64,000 bases of DNA from Capniomyces stellatus (lineage: Eukaryota; Kickxellomycota; Harpellomycetes; Harpellales; Legeriomycetaceae): contig LUVW01000009.1 of NCBI GenBank assembly GCA_001661515.1, forward strand, positions 422,736 to 486,735, written 5' to 3'. Both the position numbers and the translations under genes were made by a program. The notes beneath the pieces were generated by a model. It made no database searches and was not told the origin of the DNA. It saw only the letters and a program-made list of their open reading frames with translations. Shown one piece after another: positions 11,769 through 23,129 of this stretch. Position 1 is the first letter of the stretch. Every line of letters begins with the position of its first letter.

Positions 11769-13730
11769 ATGAAGATTTCAATATCCTGGATCTCTGAACA
11801 GCTAAGCAAAAAAACAAATAGCCGGAGAATGTTTATAATAGGTAGGCATATTACGAGATTCGCTTACCAAGTCACAAACCCCACTTTAAGAGACATTCAT
11901 TGCAGCGCCAACAAACCAAAAGCTAAAACAAAGAGTAAGCTCAAAACATGTGCTGTAAACTGAACTGATGATAAAATAAAACGAGGTTTGTTGTTGTTAG
12001 TTAAGGAAACGAGTATTGAAAATTAAATAGAGTTGGCAGCGAGCAAGAAAAAAATAAAATCGGAATCGAAATCAGAAATAGACGAATGCAACATATTGGG
12101 CAAGAACGACCAAGAGGATGCTGTACTTACTAAGCTGAAAGGAAGAAGAAAAGCGATACCTAAGCCAAAAGTACCAACTGTGAGAATAGAAGCAAAACTC
12201 AATATGAGATTGATGGATGAATTAACGGGGATTGAACTGGGCGATATCCTCAAGGCATGTGGGTATAGTGTGAGTGGGTTAAAGGGGGAGAGAAAAGCCA
12301 ACTTGGTTGGGCATTTAGAAGCTGCGCAAAACCTATCGTTGCTGCGGTTCAAGGAGAGCTTGAGAAGGTTGAAAGTTGGCGAGGAAAAAAAGAAAGAACA
12401 TGCTGCTGACTTGGTTGGTTTGGAAGGGGTGTTTGAGAGTTTAAGCATAAATAATATCAGTAAAAATAAAAGTAAAAGTAAAAGTGGTGCTGGTGCTGGT
12501 GTTGGTTCTGGTGCTGGGGCCGATGTAGCAGGCGTAAAGGTGTCAAATACAACCAAGGATGATAAAGAAAAGGGTGTTGCGAATCAATCGTATTTGGGTA
12601 CAAGTTTAGATTTGGATTTGATACACGAGTTTAAAAGGCAAAGAAAGGCAGCCAAGAGCAGCAAAGAGGTGGATGACAAGTTGGCGTTTGAGATGGCGAA
12701 AATGGTATACTCGCATGTGATACCAAACTACTTGGTGTCGATTGATGTAGGTTACAAAAATCTGGGAATAGTTCAGATAACAAACAAGATGGAAATAAGA
12801 AAGTGGGAAAAGCTAGAGTTGCTGAAGACAGCGACTTTTGACCCGCACTTTTTGGCGGTGAAGATAGAAGAATTGGTGGAAAATAAAATCAAGCCGAGCG
12901 TTGCAATCTGGGATGGTGGAAATGGTATGTTTACCAGCTGTGTGATTGAACGGCAGATGTATAGGTTTATGTCCAACAGTTCAGTTCTGAACTCGGCAAT
13001 CATCAATGGGATGATTGAAGCACTGTTGTTTGCAAACTTGATCAAAATGAGTCCATTCAGGATCAGTAGCTACAGCAGCGAGTATAAAAATCCAGAGTCA
13101 AATACAGAGTCAAATACAGAGTCGAATATGGGAGCTGATGTTGGGTTTGTTCATAGCATTTCAGCAGCCAACGTGGCTAGTTTGTGTGGAATTGGGTCGA
13201 AATCGCAGCTCAAATCCCAAACCAAACTGCAGGCAGCAGACAAGCCAAGTTACAAATCGAAAAAGCAATCGAGCGTAGACTTGGTTTCAAAGATACTAGG
13301 CAGTATTGGCGACAAATTTGGTAGCAGTGGTGTGGGCGTTAACCCATTTGAGCACTTGGTTGAAGACGAGGTTTTTGTACTGGCAAATATCTACAACAAA
13401 CATAAGGCTACATTTGACTCGACAACCTTAACTGAGCTAGGCGGTTTACTGGAAACACCAGCTAATCCAGGGCAGTTTGACGTTTACTCAAACACCGACA
13501 GAGATGGCGGAACCGGACTAAGCAGCCAATCTGATGGACACTGCATAGTCCGAGGTATTGATTACTGGTTAGAGCAGTTCAACACTGAAAAGAAAAAGGA
13601 TGATTTGGCCGACTGCCTGGTTCAGGCAATGGTGTACTACTACTGGCAAAACCAGCTAGTAAAGAGTTTGATGATGTTTTATGACAAGGAAGGGTTTTTG
13701 AAATGTCTAGACAAGCACCGTTTTGGATGA
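11769..13730 (+). CDS. Cce1/Ydc2-type mitochondrial Holliday-junction resolvase
   Basis: Cce1/Ydc2 nucleases resolve four-way junctions so that mitochondrial DNA can segregate. I join exon 11769-11934 to exon 12031-13730 across a 96-base intron; the phase fits, and the second frame has no ATG start of its own. The product is 621 residues. The N-terminus is basic (RRMFIIGRHITRFAYQV), as in a mitochondrial presequence. A SAP-like junction-binding segment lies at about 121-156 (IELGDILKACGYSVSGLKGE). The RNase H-like nuclease follows with its acidic residues in VSIDVGYKNLG (Asp about 294), CVIERQMYRF (Glu about 362) and KKDDLADCLVQA (Asp pair about 577-580). The family is usually about 260-350 residues. 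The excess here is low-complexity linkers: a Gly/Ala-rich run near 205-222 and a roughly 150-residue insert with TESN repeats before the last motif. Confidence 0.9.
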
Positions 13731-13903
13731 TTTTATTTGATAAGGGTGATCTAATTGACGAATAAATTAGATGAGTTTATGAAGAGATATATATATATAT
13801 AAAGCGATAACAATATTATTGGTTATAAAAATAAAAATGTAAATTAAATATAAAGGAGAGAAGGAAAGAAGGAAAGAAAAAGTTAAAAACAGGCAAGATA
13901 TTA

Positions 13904-16477
13904 CTAGCATGTTGGGGGTTCGTCTAATTGGACGCACATGTTGCCATCTTCGTCGATATAAGCGCCTTGTTCGGTGACGCAGCCGTCGTTTCCAAGCAGA
14001 GATCTGACTTCAGAGTAGTATGGGTGAGCGTAGTAGGTGACAAAGGAATCAGGGGTGGGATTTGTATTTGTATTGGTAATGAGGCTGGTGTTGTCGTTGT
14101 CGTTGGTATTGTTGGTGGAGCTGGGCTGGACAGACTTTGTATAGGGAAGGGAGTTGTTGTCGGTGGAGGGGGAGGGGAAGGGTGAGGGGGAGATCTTCGG
14201 AGCCCAAAGAGCAGTGAATGCAGAGTCGTTGTATGCAGGGTTAGCGAAGCAGTTGGTGGATTGGTTGGCGTCAAAGCTGTTTTCAGAGGTTAGATGCAGG
14301 AAGATGTTGTTGGCAAGGGGGTCGACTTGGTAGAGGTTAAAGATCTTGTGGTTTAGGATGGACTGGGGAATGTATTTTGTGAGGGTATGGAATTTGGGAC
14401 ACACGGGGTCGACGTAGATGATTCTTGGATAGAAGAAGAGATTGGTGAGGATATGGGAGATGACGGTGATACCAATACAGAAGGAAATAAAGATGAGGCG
14501 TAGCAAAGCACTGGTTACGCTGGAGGTGGTGGTGTTGAGAGCAAGCAAAAACAGCATGGTGGTTTGCAGGGCGTAGGCAGCGATCCACCTGTGAGTGATG
14601 ACTTTTTTTGCAGACAAGCCACCGAGGTTGAAGCTTTTGTTGTCAAAAACGTAGATCAGGTTGTACCTCATAACAACGGTGTAAAGAGCAAAGTAGACAA
14701 GGGCAATGGCAGACATCAGCGGGGCAACAACAGCAAAGACCAGCCCGAGCATGAAAACAAAGGAGATCATTGGAATTACCGTGCCAAACATAAAGGGTTT
14801 TGGCAGGTGGGAGGCCAGTTCCTGCCTAGGAGTTCTTTCAAACAGTTTTCTTGTTATCAGGGCAATAATCAGGTTGACAAGCTGCAAAATGTCACCAGCT
14901 GACGAGGAAAGGCCAGTGAGCAGGACAAAGGTCATGAAAAACACGCTGTTGTTTGGAATGCTTGAGGTTATTTTGTCCAGCACCTGGTCCGGGTGCTTCA
15001 AAAAGTCGCTTATTGAAGCCAGAACCGACCCAGAAATCAAAAACACAATAAACACGTTGAAGATCGTGTAGTAAAAAAACCGGTCGGTCAGCGACCTCTC
15101 AATGCCGCCCCTAATTGGCTTCCCCTCCATTCCAATAAACAGTCGCATCAGAATAGGCACCAGCATTGTGATCACAATCATTGCTACTGATGGGATAATT
15201 CCCTGCAGGAACCCCAGCACCGCCTTGGGAAGCTTTTCTAGCCACCCGAATCCCGGTATTGCCATCAGCTTGTCCAGGTTTGCTATGCTTGAAATCATCG
15301 ATGTCGGAATTGCCCACAGCAGAATTATCGCTATGCATACTCCTAGCGAAAACAGCCTCATTGAATGCTGCTTGGCTGCGTTCATGTCCAGGTTCTTCCA
15401 AATCACGTCCTTTGGGTCTACATCCACAAACCTCGGCTTGTACTTGTTAATTGGGTTAAGTCTGCTGATCTCAATCCGCTTCTTTGCAAAACTGTGTGCC
15501 GCCTCCATGCTCGTAAACACTATAAACGCCGAGTTGGTGTTTCCCTTTGTCCCCAGTCCCCCCTTCTCCTTCCTAATCTCCTTGTTCCCCTTCACCACCT
15601 CCCCTGTCCCATACCTTATCACATCCACTTTCTCTCCAACCAACCCCAACACCCCTGTCTTGCTGCTGTCTCGCCCAATCTCCTTTGGCTTCTTGCCCCG
15701 CTTCACCAACCCGACATTCTCTCTTTCAAGCCTTGCTGCCTTTGTCAGCGTGTTCTCTAGCTTCAGCTTCCATTTATCCCGGTTCTCAATCGCCGTATTC
15801 AGCGCATCTGCACTCTTTACCGGGTATATCTTCTTTACGTCCATCAGCTCTGTGTCAAGCTGACTCCTCAGCTGCTCTTCCGTATTCTCCCCTGCTGGTA
15901 TTCCGCTAACCAACGTCGTAGTTCCCCTCACCTTCCCCAGTTGCTCCACCCGCATCAAATAGCTTTGCCTTATATATATCGCCTTCTTCACCCCAACCAC
16001 ATTCACCACTATCACCATCACCGTGAAAATAAGCGTAAACACTGTATGCACCCATAGCAGCTCCGACCCTCTAGGCACATTGCTCATCGACAACAAATTC
16101 AACCCCGTCATATTGTTGCTCGCTGTAGCATTTATTGGCATCAGTATACACAACGATACTATCGTCAGCGCCAGAAAAAAGTATACGTTCTGCTTGATAT
16201 AGTATAGCAGCATAAATCCGTCTGGCCCACAGTAATTCACCAGCTCTGACTCTGTATACTTGAACATCGGCTCCACCCAGCCAAACAGTGTTCTGGGTAG
16301 CTCCTTTGGCGTGCTTTCCGAGTCTGCCAACTGCGTTCTTGGCGCATATAAATACTTGTTCTTTGTCCGCACCACACTAAACACCATTACAAACCCCAAG
16401 TTTATCGCCAAATTCACCCCCAACGACGAAAGAAACATCTGCACCGACGGGTTATTCTGCTGCGTGCTCTCCGACAT
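13904..16477 (-). CDS. OSCA/CSC1/TMEM63-family channel, copy 2
   Basis: This single-exon gene encodes 857 residues of the same membrane-channel family as 8864-11465. Matching landmarks in order are RTLFGWVEPMFKYTESELV, CGPDGFMLLYYIKQNVYFF, ANLDKL, a long cytosolic insert with IYPVKSADAL and SAFIVFTSMEAAHSFAKK, FVDVDPKDVIWKNLDM, RSLTDRFFYYTIFNVF, RTPRQELASHLPKPF and ALQTTMLFLLAL. About eleven membrane segments are apparent. The cytosolic domain is longer than in copy 1 (a Lys/Gly-rich stretch near 250-310), and the tail carries a Pro/Ser/Thr/Asn-rich segment near 770-815 before FVTYYAHPYYSEVRSLLG. The absence of the intron found in copy 1 suggests loss or gain after duplication. It is convergent with the resolvase gene, 173 bases away. 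Confidence 0.92.
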   Translation of the reverse strand: MSESTQQNNPSVQMFLSSLGVNLAINLGFVMVFSVVRTKNKYLYAPRTQLADSESTPKELPRTLFGWVEPMFKYTESELVNYCGPDGFMLLYYIKQNVYFFLALTIVSLCILMPINATASNNMTGLNLLSMSNVPRGSELLWVHTVFTLIFTVMVIVVNVVGVKKAIYIRQSYLMRVEQLGKVRGTTTLVSGIPAGENTEEQLRSQLDTELMDVKKIYPVKSADALNTAIENRDKWKLKLENTLTKAARLERENVGLVKRGKKPKEIGRDSSKTGVLGLVGEKVDVIRYGTGEVVKGNKEIRKEKGGLGTKGNTNSAFIVFTSMEAAHSFAKKRIEISRLNPINKYKPRFVDVDPKDVIWKNLDMNAAKQHSMRLFSLGVCIAIILLWAIPTSMISSIANLDKLMAIPGFGWLEKLPKAVLGFLQGIIPSVAMIVITMLVPILMRLFIGMEGKPIRGGIERSLTDRFFYYTIFNVFIVFLISGSVLASISDFLKHPDQVLDKITSSIPNNSVFFMTFVLLTGLSSSAGDILQLVNLIIALITRKLFERTPRQELASHLPKPFMFGTVIPMISFVFMLGLVFAVVAPLMSAIALVYFALYTVVMRYNLIYVFDNKSFNLGGLSAKKVITHRWIAAYALQTTMLFLLALNTTTSSVTSALLRLIFISFCIGITVISHILTNLFFYPRIIYVDPVCPKFHTLTKYIPQSILNHKIFNLYQVDPLANNIFLHLTSENSFDANQSTNCFANPAYNDSAFTALWAPKISPSPFPSPSTDNNSLPYTKSVQPSSTNNTNDNDNTSLITNTNTNPTPDSFVTYYAHPYYSEVRSLLGNDGCVTEQGAYIDEDGNMCVQLDEPPTC

Positions 16478-19400
16478 TTTTTTTTTTCAAATTCTAATTC
16501 CTTTTTTACTATTATTATTATTATTCCTTTTTTACTATTATTCTAATTCTTATTCTATTTACTTTCAACTAAAACAACAACTTAGAAAAGCAAGGTATCT
16601 AGAAATAAACGGATTTCCTTTTATACTTTTATACTTTTGCCTCGTTTCTCGTCACTTCTTTTACTCGTACTTTTTATGAATCACAATATCTTGCTAGCAT
16701 TTCTATATTCTTTTTTCCTTTGGCTTCACTAAAATCACTTTGTTTATTTCTAAAATGCCGTAGATTTGTAATCGTTAAACAAAAATAACTACCTTTCAAA
16801 GTCAAACTCCAACTATTATCGCTGCAACAAAAAAAATATAGTAAGATTGGGAAATTAAAATCGTAAATAGGCTTTTTTTAATATTTTTTTTCTTTCTTTC
16901 TCATTTCTTTTTATTTATTTCTCAGCTAATTAATTGTTTGTTTTTGGAATTTATCATCAGCTTTCTACATTAATCCTGTTATGTAAATTGATTTTTGGTC
17001 ACTTTTAAGGCTCATTTCGATTCCCTTGCCTTTTTTAAAGCTCATCTATATTATATTGGTTTGAGAATTGTGTAATATAAACCTACCTACCAGCGTCAAC
17101 CAACCACCCACAAAAATAAAGCCGTTACATCAAATTTGCTATTTATTCAATCAAATCTGCTTTTGCCTTTATTTTTCTCTCATTATTAACAACCTGATCC
17201 TAACCAATCATCCTTTGACTCCAATTGTCAGAATGTTAATCATATTCACCAATAACATAACTGGTTATTTATGGTTGGTCTCTACAAACCACTTGAATTG
17301 CTCCTTCTCTTTTATCTTCAATATCACTCAACCTCTTTGGTCAAGTTTATTCCAAGAATTAATCCTAAACCAGTTTTTATTTGTTTACCTTTTTCTCACT
17401 CTATCAAGATCTTTCTAGTAAAACATGCTTACTCGCCCAATTCCTTTTGTTTGCTCTTTATCATTTATTTATATCACATTTAACACACCTTCATTACTTT
17501 GGCTTATTTATCCTTGAGCTGACTCTTCCTTCAACTACACGATTTTCATCCAATGGATTCATTGTCTACCAGCAGGTTAATAAGCCGATTCACCATTAGT
17601 TCACTCTTTATCACTTTTTTTATTTATCATTTTTTTATTTATCACTTCTTTTATCTTACTCGTTTAATCTTTATCATACTCGTTTAACTTTTTACTTTAC
17701 TCATTTCTCAATAGCATTTGATAAACAAATTGATTTTAGCACCTTGATTCGCTGGATGAATCTACGACATTATATCCTGCCCATCTCTCACAAACACAAC
17801 CATCATTGTCACCAACATCTATCCAGGTATGTCGTCTGCTAGTCAAACAAGAAATATACCTAATCAATATTCACGTCAAGTATGGATCCGGCCTACACCT
17901 AATTAAATGCTGTTTAGGCTCAAAACATTCTACTCATTTGCATGTCAACCAGTCGCAAAACAAACTAGCACAGTTAACCAAAACAACCATTATTCTCGAA
18001 CTGTAACTGCTCAAATTTAAAATCAGCAGCGATAGCCATATATAACCTGATGACTTTTTCCATCCTATTAGTCACGCACAACATAATTACCTGTGCTAGC
18101 CCTATGGTGAGCTTATTTGCATTTAGCGCAATATTGATTATTGCTATTTGACAACCTCCCTTTTTTATAATCAGACTAAATATATTCAAATAAAATAAAT
18201 AAAGAATGAACTTGAGTTTCTTTTTTTTTTATATTATTGTTATAAAAATGAACATGAGTTTCGTCCAAGATTCAAACTTCCCTCTCCTCTCCTAAAAAAA
18301 GGCCAGTGGTTTTGCTTGCTTGTTTGGGTGTATTCTCCTTGAGCTATGTATATACGTTTAATAAATACTGATAATAATCAACGTCTCTAAAGAAAAAAAA
18401 ACATTCAGATTGAAAATAATAGTAGAAGAAATCAACTACGTCACGCTGAACAACGTAAACTTAGCTTTATATCATTATTACTTTGTAATATTTTTTTATA
18501 AAGCGCCAAGTCAAGATTTAGCTATTGACATTCAAATTCACATAAATCGTTGTCATTGGTCCCGAGAACCGGGATTTGAAATGCACTCAAACTTTGTGAA
18601 GCCAAAAAATTACAAGCACAACTTTTTAAACAAAGCATTGGCTAATAATTTAAATTCATGGATTCTCCATTGGCCAGCAAAGTACCAACCGTTTTAGTTA
18701 CATTTGTCGTCAAAGCATATATTTTTTAAACAAAGTGGTATTCAAGGCAGTCCCACTCTATATACACACATAATTGACATCTTATTTAGCGAGACATGCT
18801 ATTAGGGTCTTGTACGATTTAGCTTTACTTGTAGCATTTAGTTCAGGAGTTGCGTCAAACCAAATTAAACCTTAAATCGACCAAACCTTGATCCTGATTG
18901 TCTTCATAAGTCTGGATATTCTCTTTGACATCTTTTTTTTTCCTCTCAATCTACTAGCTAATTCTATTTATGACACACTAATACAAATAAGTCCTGCACA
19001 ATAAAAAGTAAACGGAAAGTAAATATAAAAATAAATTGACACTCGTTGATGTTATATAGAATTCAAGTGGTTATTATAAATGGTACTTGACGTGTTTTCC
19101 TTGTATGCAAGCTTTGTTCAGCTATAGCTTTTGTGTGCTCCCTGACGAACACCTAAAAAGTATAAAGTCTTTAGCTTCGGATGTCCATTGTACTATACAA
19201 GCATTTTATTTCTTCGAGCAACTTTATTTTTTTTGAACACACTTATGGGATACCCATCAAGCTCAAATATTTTATATTCAACTAGTACCAACATTTCTTA
19301 TATATTTAAACGCCGCTGTTTTGCAAATCTTATAGCTCTGTTTTGCTTTTGATTCACAGGAATAGCTATACTGGTAACGCAGTTAAAACGACGTCGTTAA

Positions 19401-19517
19401 AACAACATCGATAAAATAAAAATATCAAACTTTGAAACAATACTCTTGGCGCATAACAAGGTAAAAACAAAAAACAAAGAGTCTAGCAATAAATCTGGTT
19501 CTCGGTGTACTTGTAGC
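16478..19517. other. Divergent intergenic region, 3.0 kb
   Basis: This AT-rich stretch lies between OSCA channel 2 (-) and the CCCH protein (+). It starts with (TAT)n/(TTA)n-like runs and pyrimidine tracts near 16485-16560. Open frames at 17068-17418 and 18410-18697 are hydrophobic or low-complexity and resemble no family I know. A short perfect hairpin (TCCCG/CGGGA, loop AGAAC) occurs at 18560-18574, but no RNA gene can be supported. Confidence 0.45.
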
Positions 19518-21209
19518 ATGGACAAAAGCATAACCAACAGCAAAAGCTCCATAGGAAACACAGTGAGAGAGTATAAAAATCCTTTAACTAAAAGAAACAG
19601 CAAACTCGAGACACCAGAACCCACAAATAGAATGGAAAGAGTAAAAAGAGTAGATAAAGTAAATAGAGTGGATACCGAACCAAAGTTCTCTTTGGAAAAT
19701 CTGGAAGGGTTTTTTCCAAAAAGGAATGATTTTTTGACTGACGTGGGAGCCCGGTTGCATGGGAGTAGAATTGCAAACGTCAAGGTCATTTTGGAAGAGG
19801 AGAAACATTTGATCAAGACTGAACTGTGTAAAAAGTACATGACTAGTGGAAAGTGTAGTTATGCAGATATGTGTAGGTTTGCCCATGGGCGAGAAGAGCT
19901 TGTTAGTAGGAATAGACACTCAAAATACAGAACAAACATATGTAAAACCTGGGCAAAGTATGAAAGGTGTCCTTATGGTGACAGATGTGACTATCTTCAC
20001 GTTTCTTTGAAAAATGGGAAGCTCGTTAGCGGCCATAGCCCAGAAAAAGTTGCAATTGATAAAAAGGACATTGATGAAAGCCATATATCAGACAAAAGAC
20101 CAAAGCCAGCAGCTAGAAAAGGCTGTTCTGACTATAGGGGCAAAAGCAGAGCAATGATAGACAGAATACCGACTGATGAATGTCGGCGTGCCTTAACCAA
20201 TACTGAAAGTATAACAAAGAAAAACACAGACATTAAATTTGACCAAACACAGCAGTATAGTAGAGCGAACGAGCGTAGGACCGTTTACAAACACCAATCA
20301 CTAAACCCGTTCATCAAAGCAGGGACCAGATCTGAAGGTCTAACTGCAAAGGAAAGCAGTTCAGGGCACCAAACTTCAACTATGTTTGAAAATGTCGTCT
20401 CTGATTTATACAAATCAGAACTATTTTCCTCAAACAAGCAACCGCATGCAGCTTTTAGCGACACAGTGACAGGAAATTACTTTGAGAGTAAAAAAAATCA
20501 TCCTATTGGTGCCATGGGGACAATAAACTCCAAAAGCAGCTCCGAACTGGCTAGCAACAAGAGTTACTCACTGCACAAATCCAGCTGCAGTATGTACAAC
20601 CTAAGTTCCCTTCAAAAAGATAGGCATGCGAACCTTATCCAAGAAAATGGCTATTCTAGTATTGAAAGCCCAATGATACAAGGTCTTTTTGAAAATTACA
20701 GTAGATTTGGAGTGGATATGAACAATGATCCTACATTGGCACCAAGCGTAAAACCCCCAAAGCGGGTCCCATTCAGTTCTGTCAAATACAATAGCAAGTT
20801 GGATCTTTTAAATAACTACAACATAAACACAATGGAGAGTATAAGCAAAAATATGAACTGTCTTGGAATCTCATCAAAACACGGAGACTATGGTATATTT
20901 AACCAAGCGGTTGATACGGGTTTAAAAGGCTTTGGCAGTATGCAATCAACCAGCTCAAACACATCAACAGATACCCCATACCACCCAAGCCCATCAGCGT
21001 TTGACCCCTATACCACTAGTACCAATATCCCCTACAACCTTTTCAATGAAATTTACTCCTCCACTGTGCCCAACTATCTAGATACCCACAGACTGGCAAT
21101 GCTAGGGTATTCCAAAAACTTTAGTCAGCCGGATCTACTAAGAATGAAAGCCTCCAATTTTATATCAGAACGCGGCGTCGAATCATACAACAGCAAGTAT
21201 CCGGTTTAG
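19518..21209 (+). CDS. Tandem CCCH zinc-finger RNA-binding protein (TTP/Zfs1/Cth2 type)
   Basis: The product is 563 residues from the first in-frame ATG at 19518; the frame is open upstream to a TAA at 19398-19400 but has no earlier ATG. Two CCCH fingers, each C-x8-C-x5-C-x3-H, lie at residues 104-123 and 142-161 with an 18-residue linker, the spacing of tristetraprolin-class proteins. The leading motifs are IKTELCKKY and YRTNICKTW, variants of the class R/KYKTELC signature. Proteins of this class bind AU-rich elements in mRNA 3' UTRs and promote deadenylation and decay, for example during iron limitation or mating in yeasts. The rest is Ser/Asn/Lys-rich and probably disordered. The RNA-binding role is well supported by family; targets are unknown. 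Confidence 0.88.
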   Translation: MDKSITNSKSSIGNTVREYKNPLTKRNSKLETPEPTNRMERVKRVDKVNRVDTEPKFSLENLEGFFPKRNDFLTDVGARLHGSRIANVKVILEEEKHLIKTELCKKYMTSGKCSYADMCRFAHGREELVSRNRHSKYRTNICKTWAKYERCPYGDRCDYLHVSLKNGKLVSGHSPEKVAIDKKDIDESHISDKRPKPAARKGCSDYRGKSRAMIDRIPTDECRRALTNTESITKKNTDIKFDQTQQYSRANERRTVYKHQSLNPFIKAGTRSEGLTAKESSSGHQTSTMFENVVSDLYKSELFSSNKQPHAAFSDTVTGNYFESKKNHPIGAMGTINSKSSSELASNKSYSLHKSSCSMYNLSSLQKDRHANLIQENGYSSIESPMIQGLFENYSRFGVDMNNDPTLAPSVKPPKRVPFSSVKYNSKLDLLNNYNINTMESISKNMNCLGISSKHGDYGIFNQAVDTGLKGFGSMQSTSSNTSTDTPYHPSPSAFDPYTTSTNIPYNLFNEIYSSTVPNYLDTHRLAMLGYSKNFSQPDLLRMKASNFISERGVESYNSKYPV

Positions 21210-21601
21210 CCCCAATTTTGTCTTATTTTTCTAATACCCACCACTCCTCTCCCTCCAACTTACTCACGCCCAGGTTTAATTCACAACATTGATCCGGTAT
21301 AGTCGAATTCAGATTGAAGATAATTGTTGGTGCCATATAACTACACCTTACTGTTTTACAACTGGTAGTGTTAAAGCGGGGTTAAGCCTTCAAATACAAA
21401 TTAGGCGGCATTTTTATAAACATATATATATCATATCTATAGCCATTTCATTAACAGCATTATTTACTTTCTTTATTATATTTCTATTATTTTAAACGCT
21501 CATCTTTAATCAAGTCAATTATTTATACACCAAATATCTAGTTCAAACAGTGGGTAGGGAAAACAAAAACACAAGAACTACCATACCAATTACTATGTCA
21601 A
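21210..21601. other. Convergent spacer
   Basis: This gap of 392 bases lies between the CCCH gene (+) and the metallo-hydrolase gene (-). It is AT-rich and presumably carries both 3' UTRs. The short frame at 21289-21495 overlaps no recognisable motif. Confidence 0.4.
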
Positions 21602-23129
21602 CTATTGGCGCAAAATACTAGCCACATCAAGCACTTGGCCGTCATATGCTGGCATAGCGACTAGCCCATTTTCTGCCTGCCAAATTTCCAAGTCTTTAAC
21701 CATTTCAAAATGCTCAATGTGATGACAAAAATCGGTAAGTAGTGTGACATTTGGGCGGTGTAGCTTGGCAACATCGAGTGCTTGGTAATAGCTAAAATGA
21801 GACAAATGAGGTTTCCCTATAAGAAAAGAAAATATAAACATCGTGAGTATACTTAGAACACTGTAAACACTGACATTTGGCTGAAAAATAACAATCAGCT
21901 AAGCTTATTAGAATACACATAAAGAAAGAAAAGCATACATCTAAGGGCATCTATCACCAGAACGCGGCTATCTTTAATCAACGCGTGGGTAGATTCGGGT
22001 ATTTTGCTACAGTCAGAAATATACGATATCCCGTCAAACTTGTAGCCCCAGAACCAAAACGGCTCGCCTGAAGAGAAAATACCATGTTCAACTACACAAG
22101 TATATAATTTATTCATATTTCAGCCTTAGTATCAATACAGTTATGAAGTTTGGCTTGGTGTGAAAAATCAGTCATCCCTTGTGTTTGACAGTTAGCCCAG
22201 CAATACACATTTATGTTGTATCATAATAAGTCAAAAACAAAAATAAGTATATATAGATATATACTCAGAAACAACTTACCCTTCAACGGGGTAAACTCCA
22301 CACCAAACACTACAGTTGGTTTAAATTCGTCTATAACAATGAAGTTGAGGTTTGGAACTTCACCCCCACCTATTTGAGTATCAGATTCAATAAATATATA
22401 GTATAGCACCTGGAATTCATAACACACTCTCTTTCATTGAATATTTTACTTTGTTTTAGTAAGCGAGCAGCTTTATATCTTTAAACGCACCTGTGGCTTT
22501 GGATCTATCGATTAGATACGGAAAGGCTGCTGAAACTGCCTCCAGTGCCTCCTGATTTAAGTATACGTTGATTCCTTTTCCGTAGTGCATTGTCCATTGT
22601 CTTAAATCGTCCAAGCCCAGCATCGAATCCGCATGACCATGTGTTATAAACACTGCATCGATCGAGCTAACATCGTTTTCAGGAAACCAATCAACCGTCG
22701 ATTCTAAACCAAGTTTTTAAAAGTTTCAAAAATGAGTCTTTATACTACACATTTTCTTCAATGAGAATCAGACTCGATCTACACACTTGACTGTTGTTTA
22801 CACAGTATAATTTCAATGTAGATTGAAGTATTCCTGCTTTTCGATTTATACTATAACTGCTACTACTCTACTAGTTGAATATTACCATAAAATGTTTTCC
22901 CGCAATCTATAAGAACATTTTTTATTTTTTTATTCGAGTCATTGATTCGAACTAACACTGAGGTGTTTCTTCTTTTATTCTTCTTTCCTGCCTCCGTCAT
23001 CGATGACAAACATGCCTTGCAATTATGCTTTTTATTAACTAAACAAGGAACGCTTGGAATACAGCCCGAAGTACCAGTTCCCAGGAATATGATATCCTTC
23101 ACCGTCGCTTTACCATTTTCCAAGATCAT
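21602..23129 (-). CDS. PhnP-like metallo-beta-lactamase-fold hydrolase
   Basis: Five exons are read as 23129-22886, 22703-22491, 22369-22280, 22091-21939 and 21816-21602, with every intron in phase 1 and a total of 304 residues. The protein opens with DIIFLGTGTSGCIPSVPCL, the start of a beta-lactamase-like fold. The metal-binding motif is THGHADSMLGLDDLR, with His103, His105 and Asp107. Later ligands appear as ISYISDCSKIPE and VIDALRWKPHLSHFS. This layout matches the PhnP-related family of small eukaryotic hydrolases (fission yeast C777.06c type), probably phosphodiesterases acting on cyclic or small phosphodiesters. The physiological substrate is not established for the fungal members. There is no targeting signal, so a soluble protein is likely. 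The consistent phases make the gene model strong. Confidence 0.88.

Noticed and set aside
16260..18189. Several 60-140-codon frames in the gap right of OSCA channel 2
   Set aside because: They are hydrophobic or low-complexity translations of pyrimidine-rich DNA, lack family motifs, and one overlaps the channel's coding start on the opposite strand.
18555..18580. GC-rich hairpin TCCCG-AGAAC-CGGGA as a possible tRNA T-arm
   Set aside because: The loop has 5 bases rather than 7 and no A box or acceptor stem can be placed around it.
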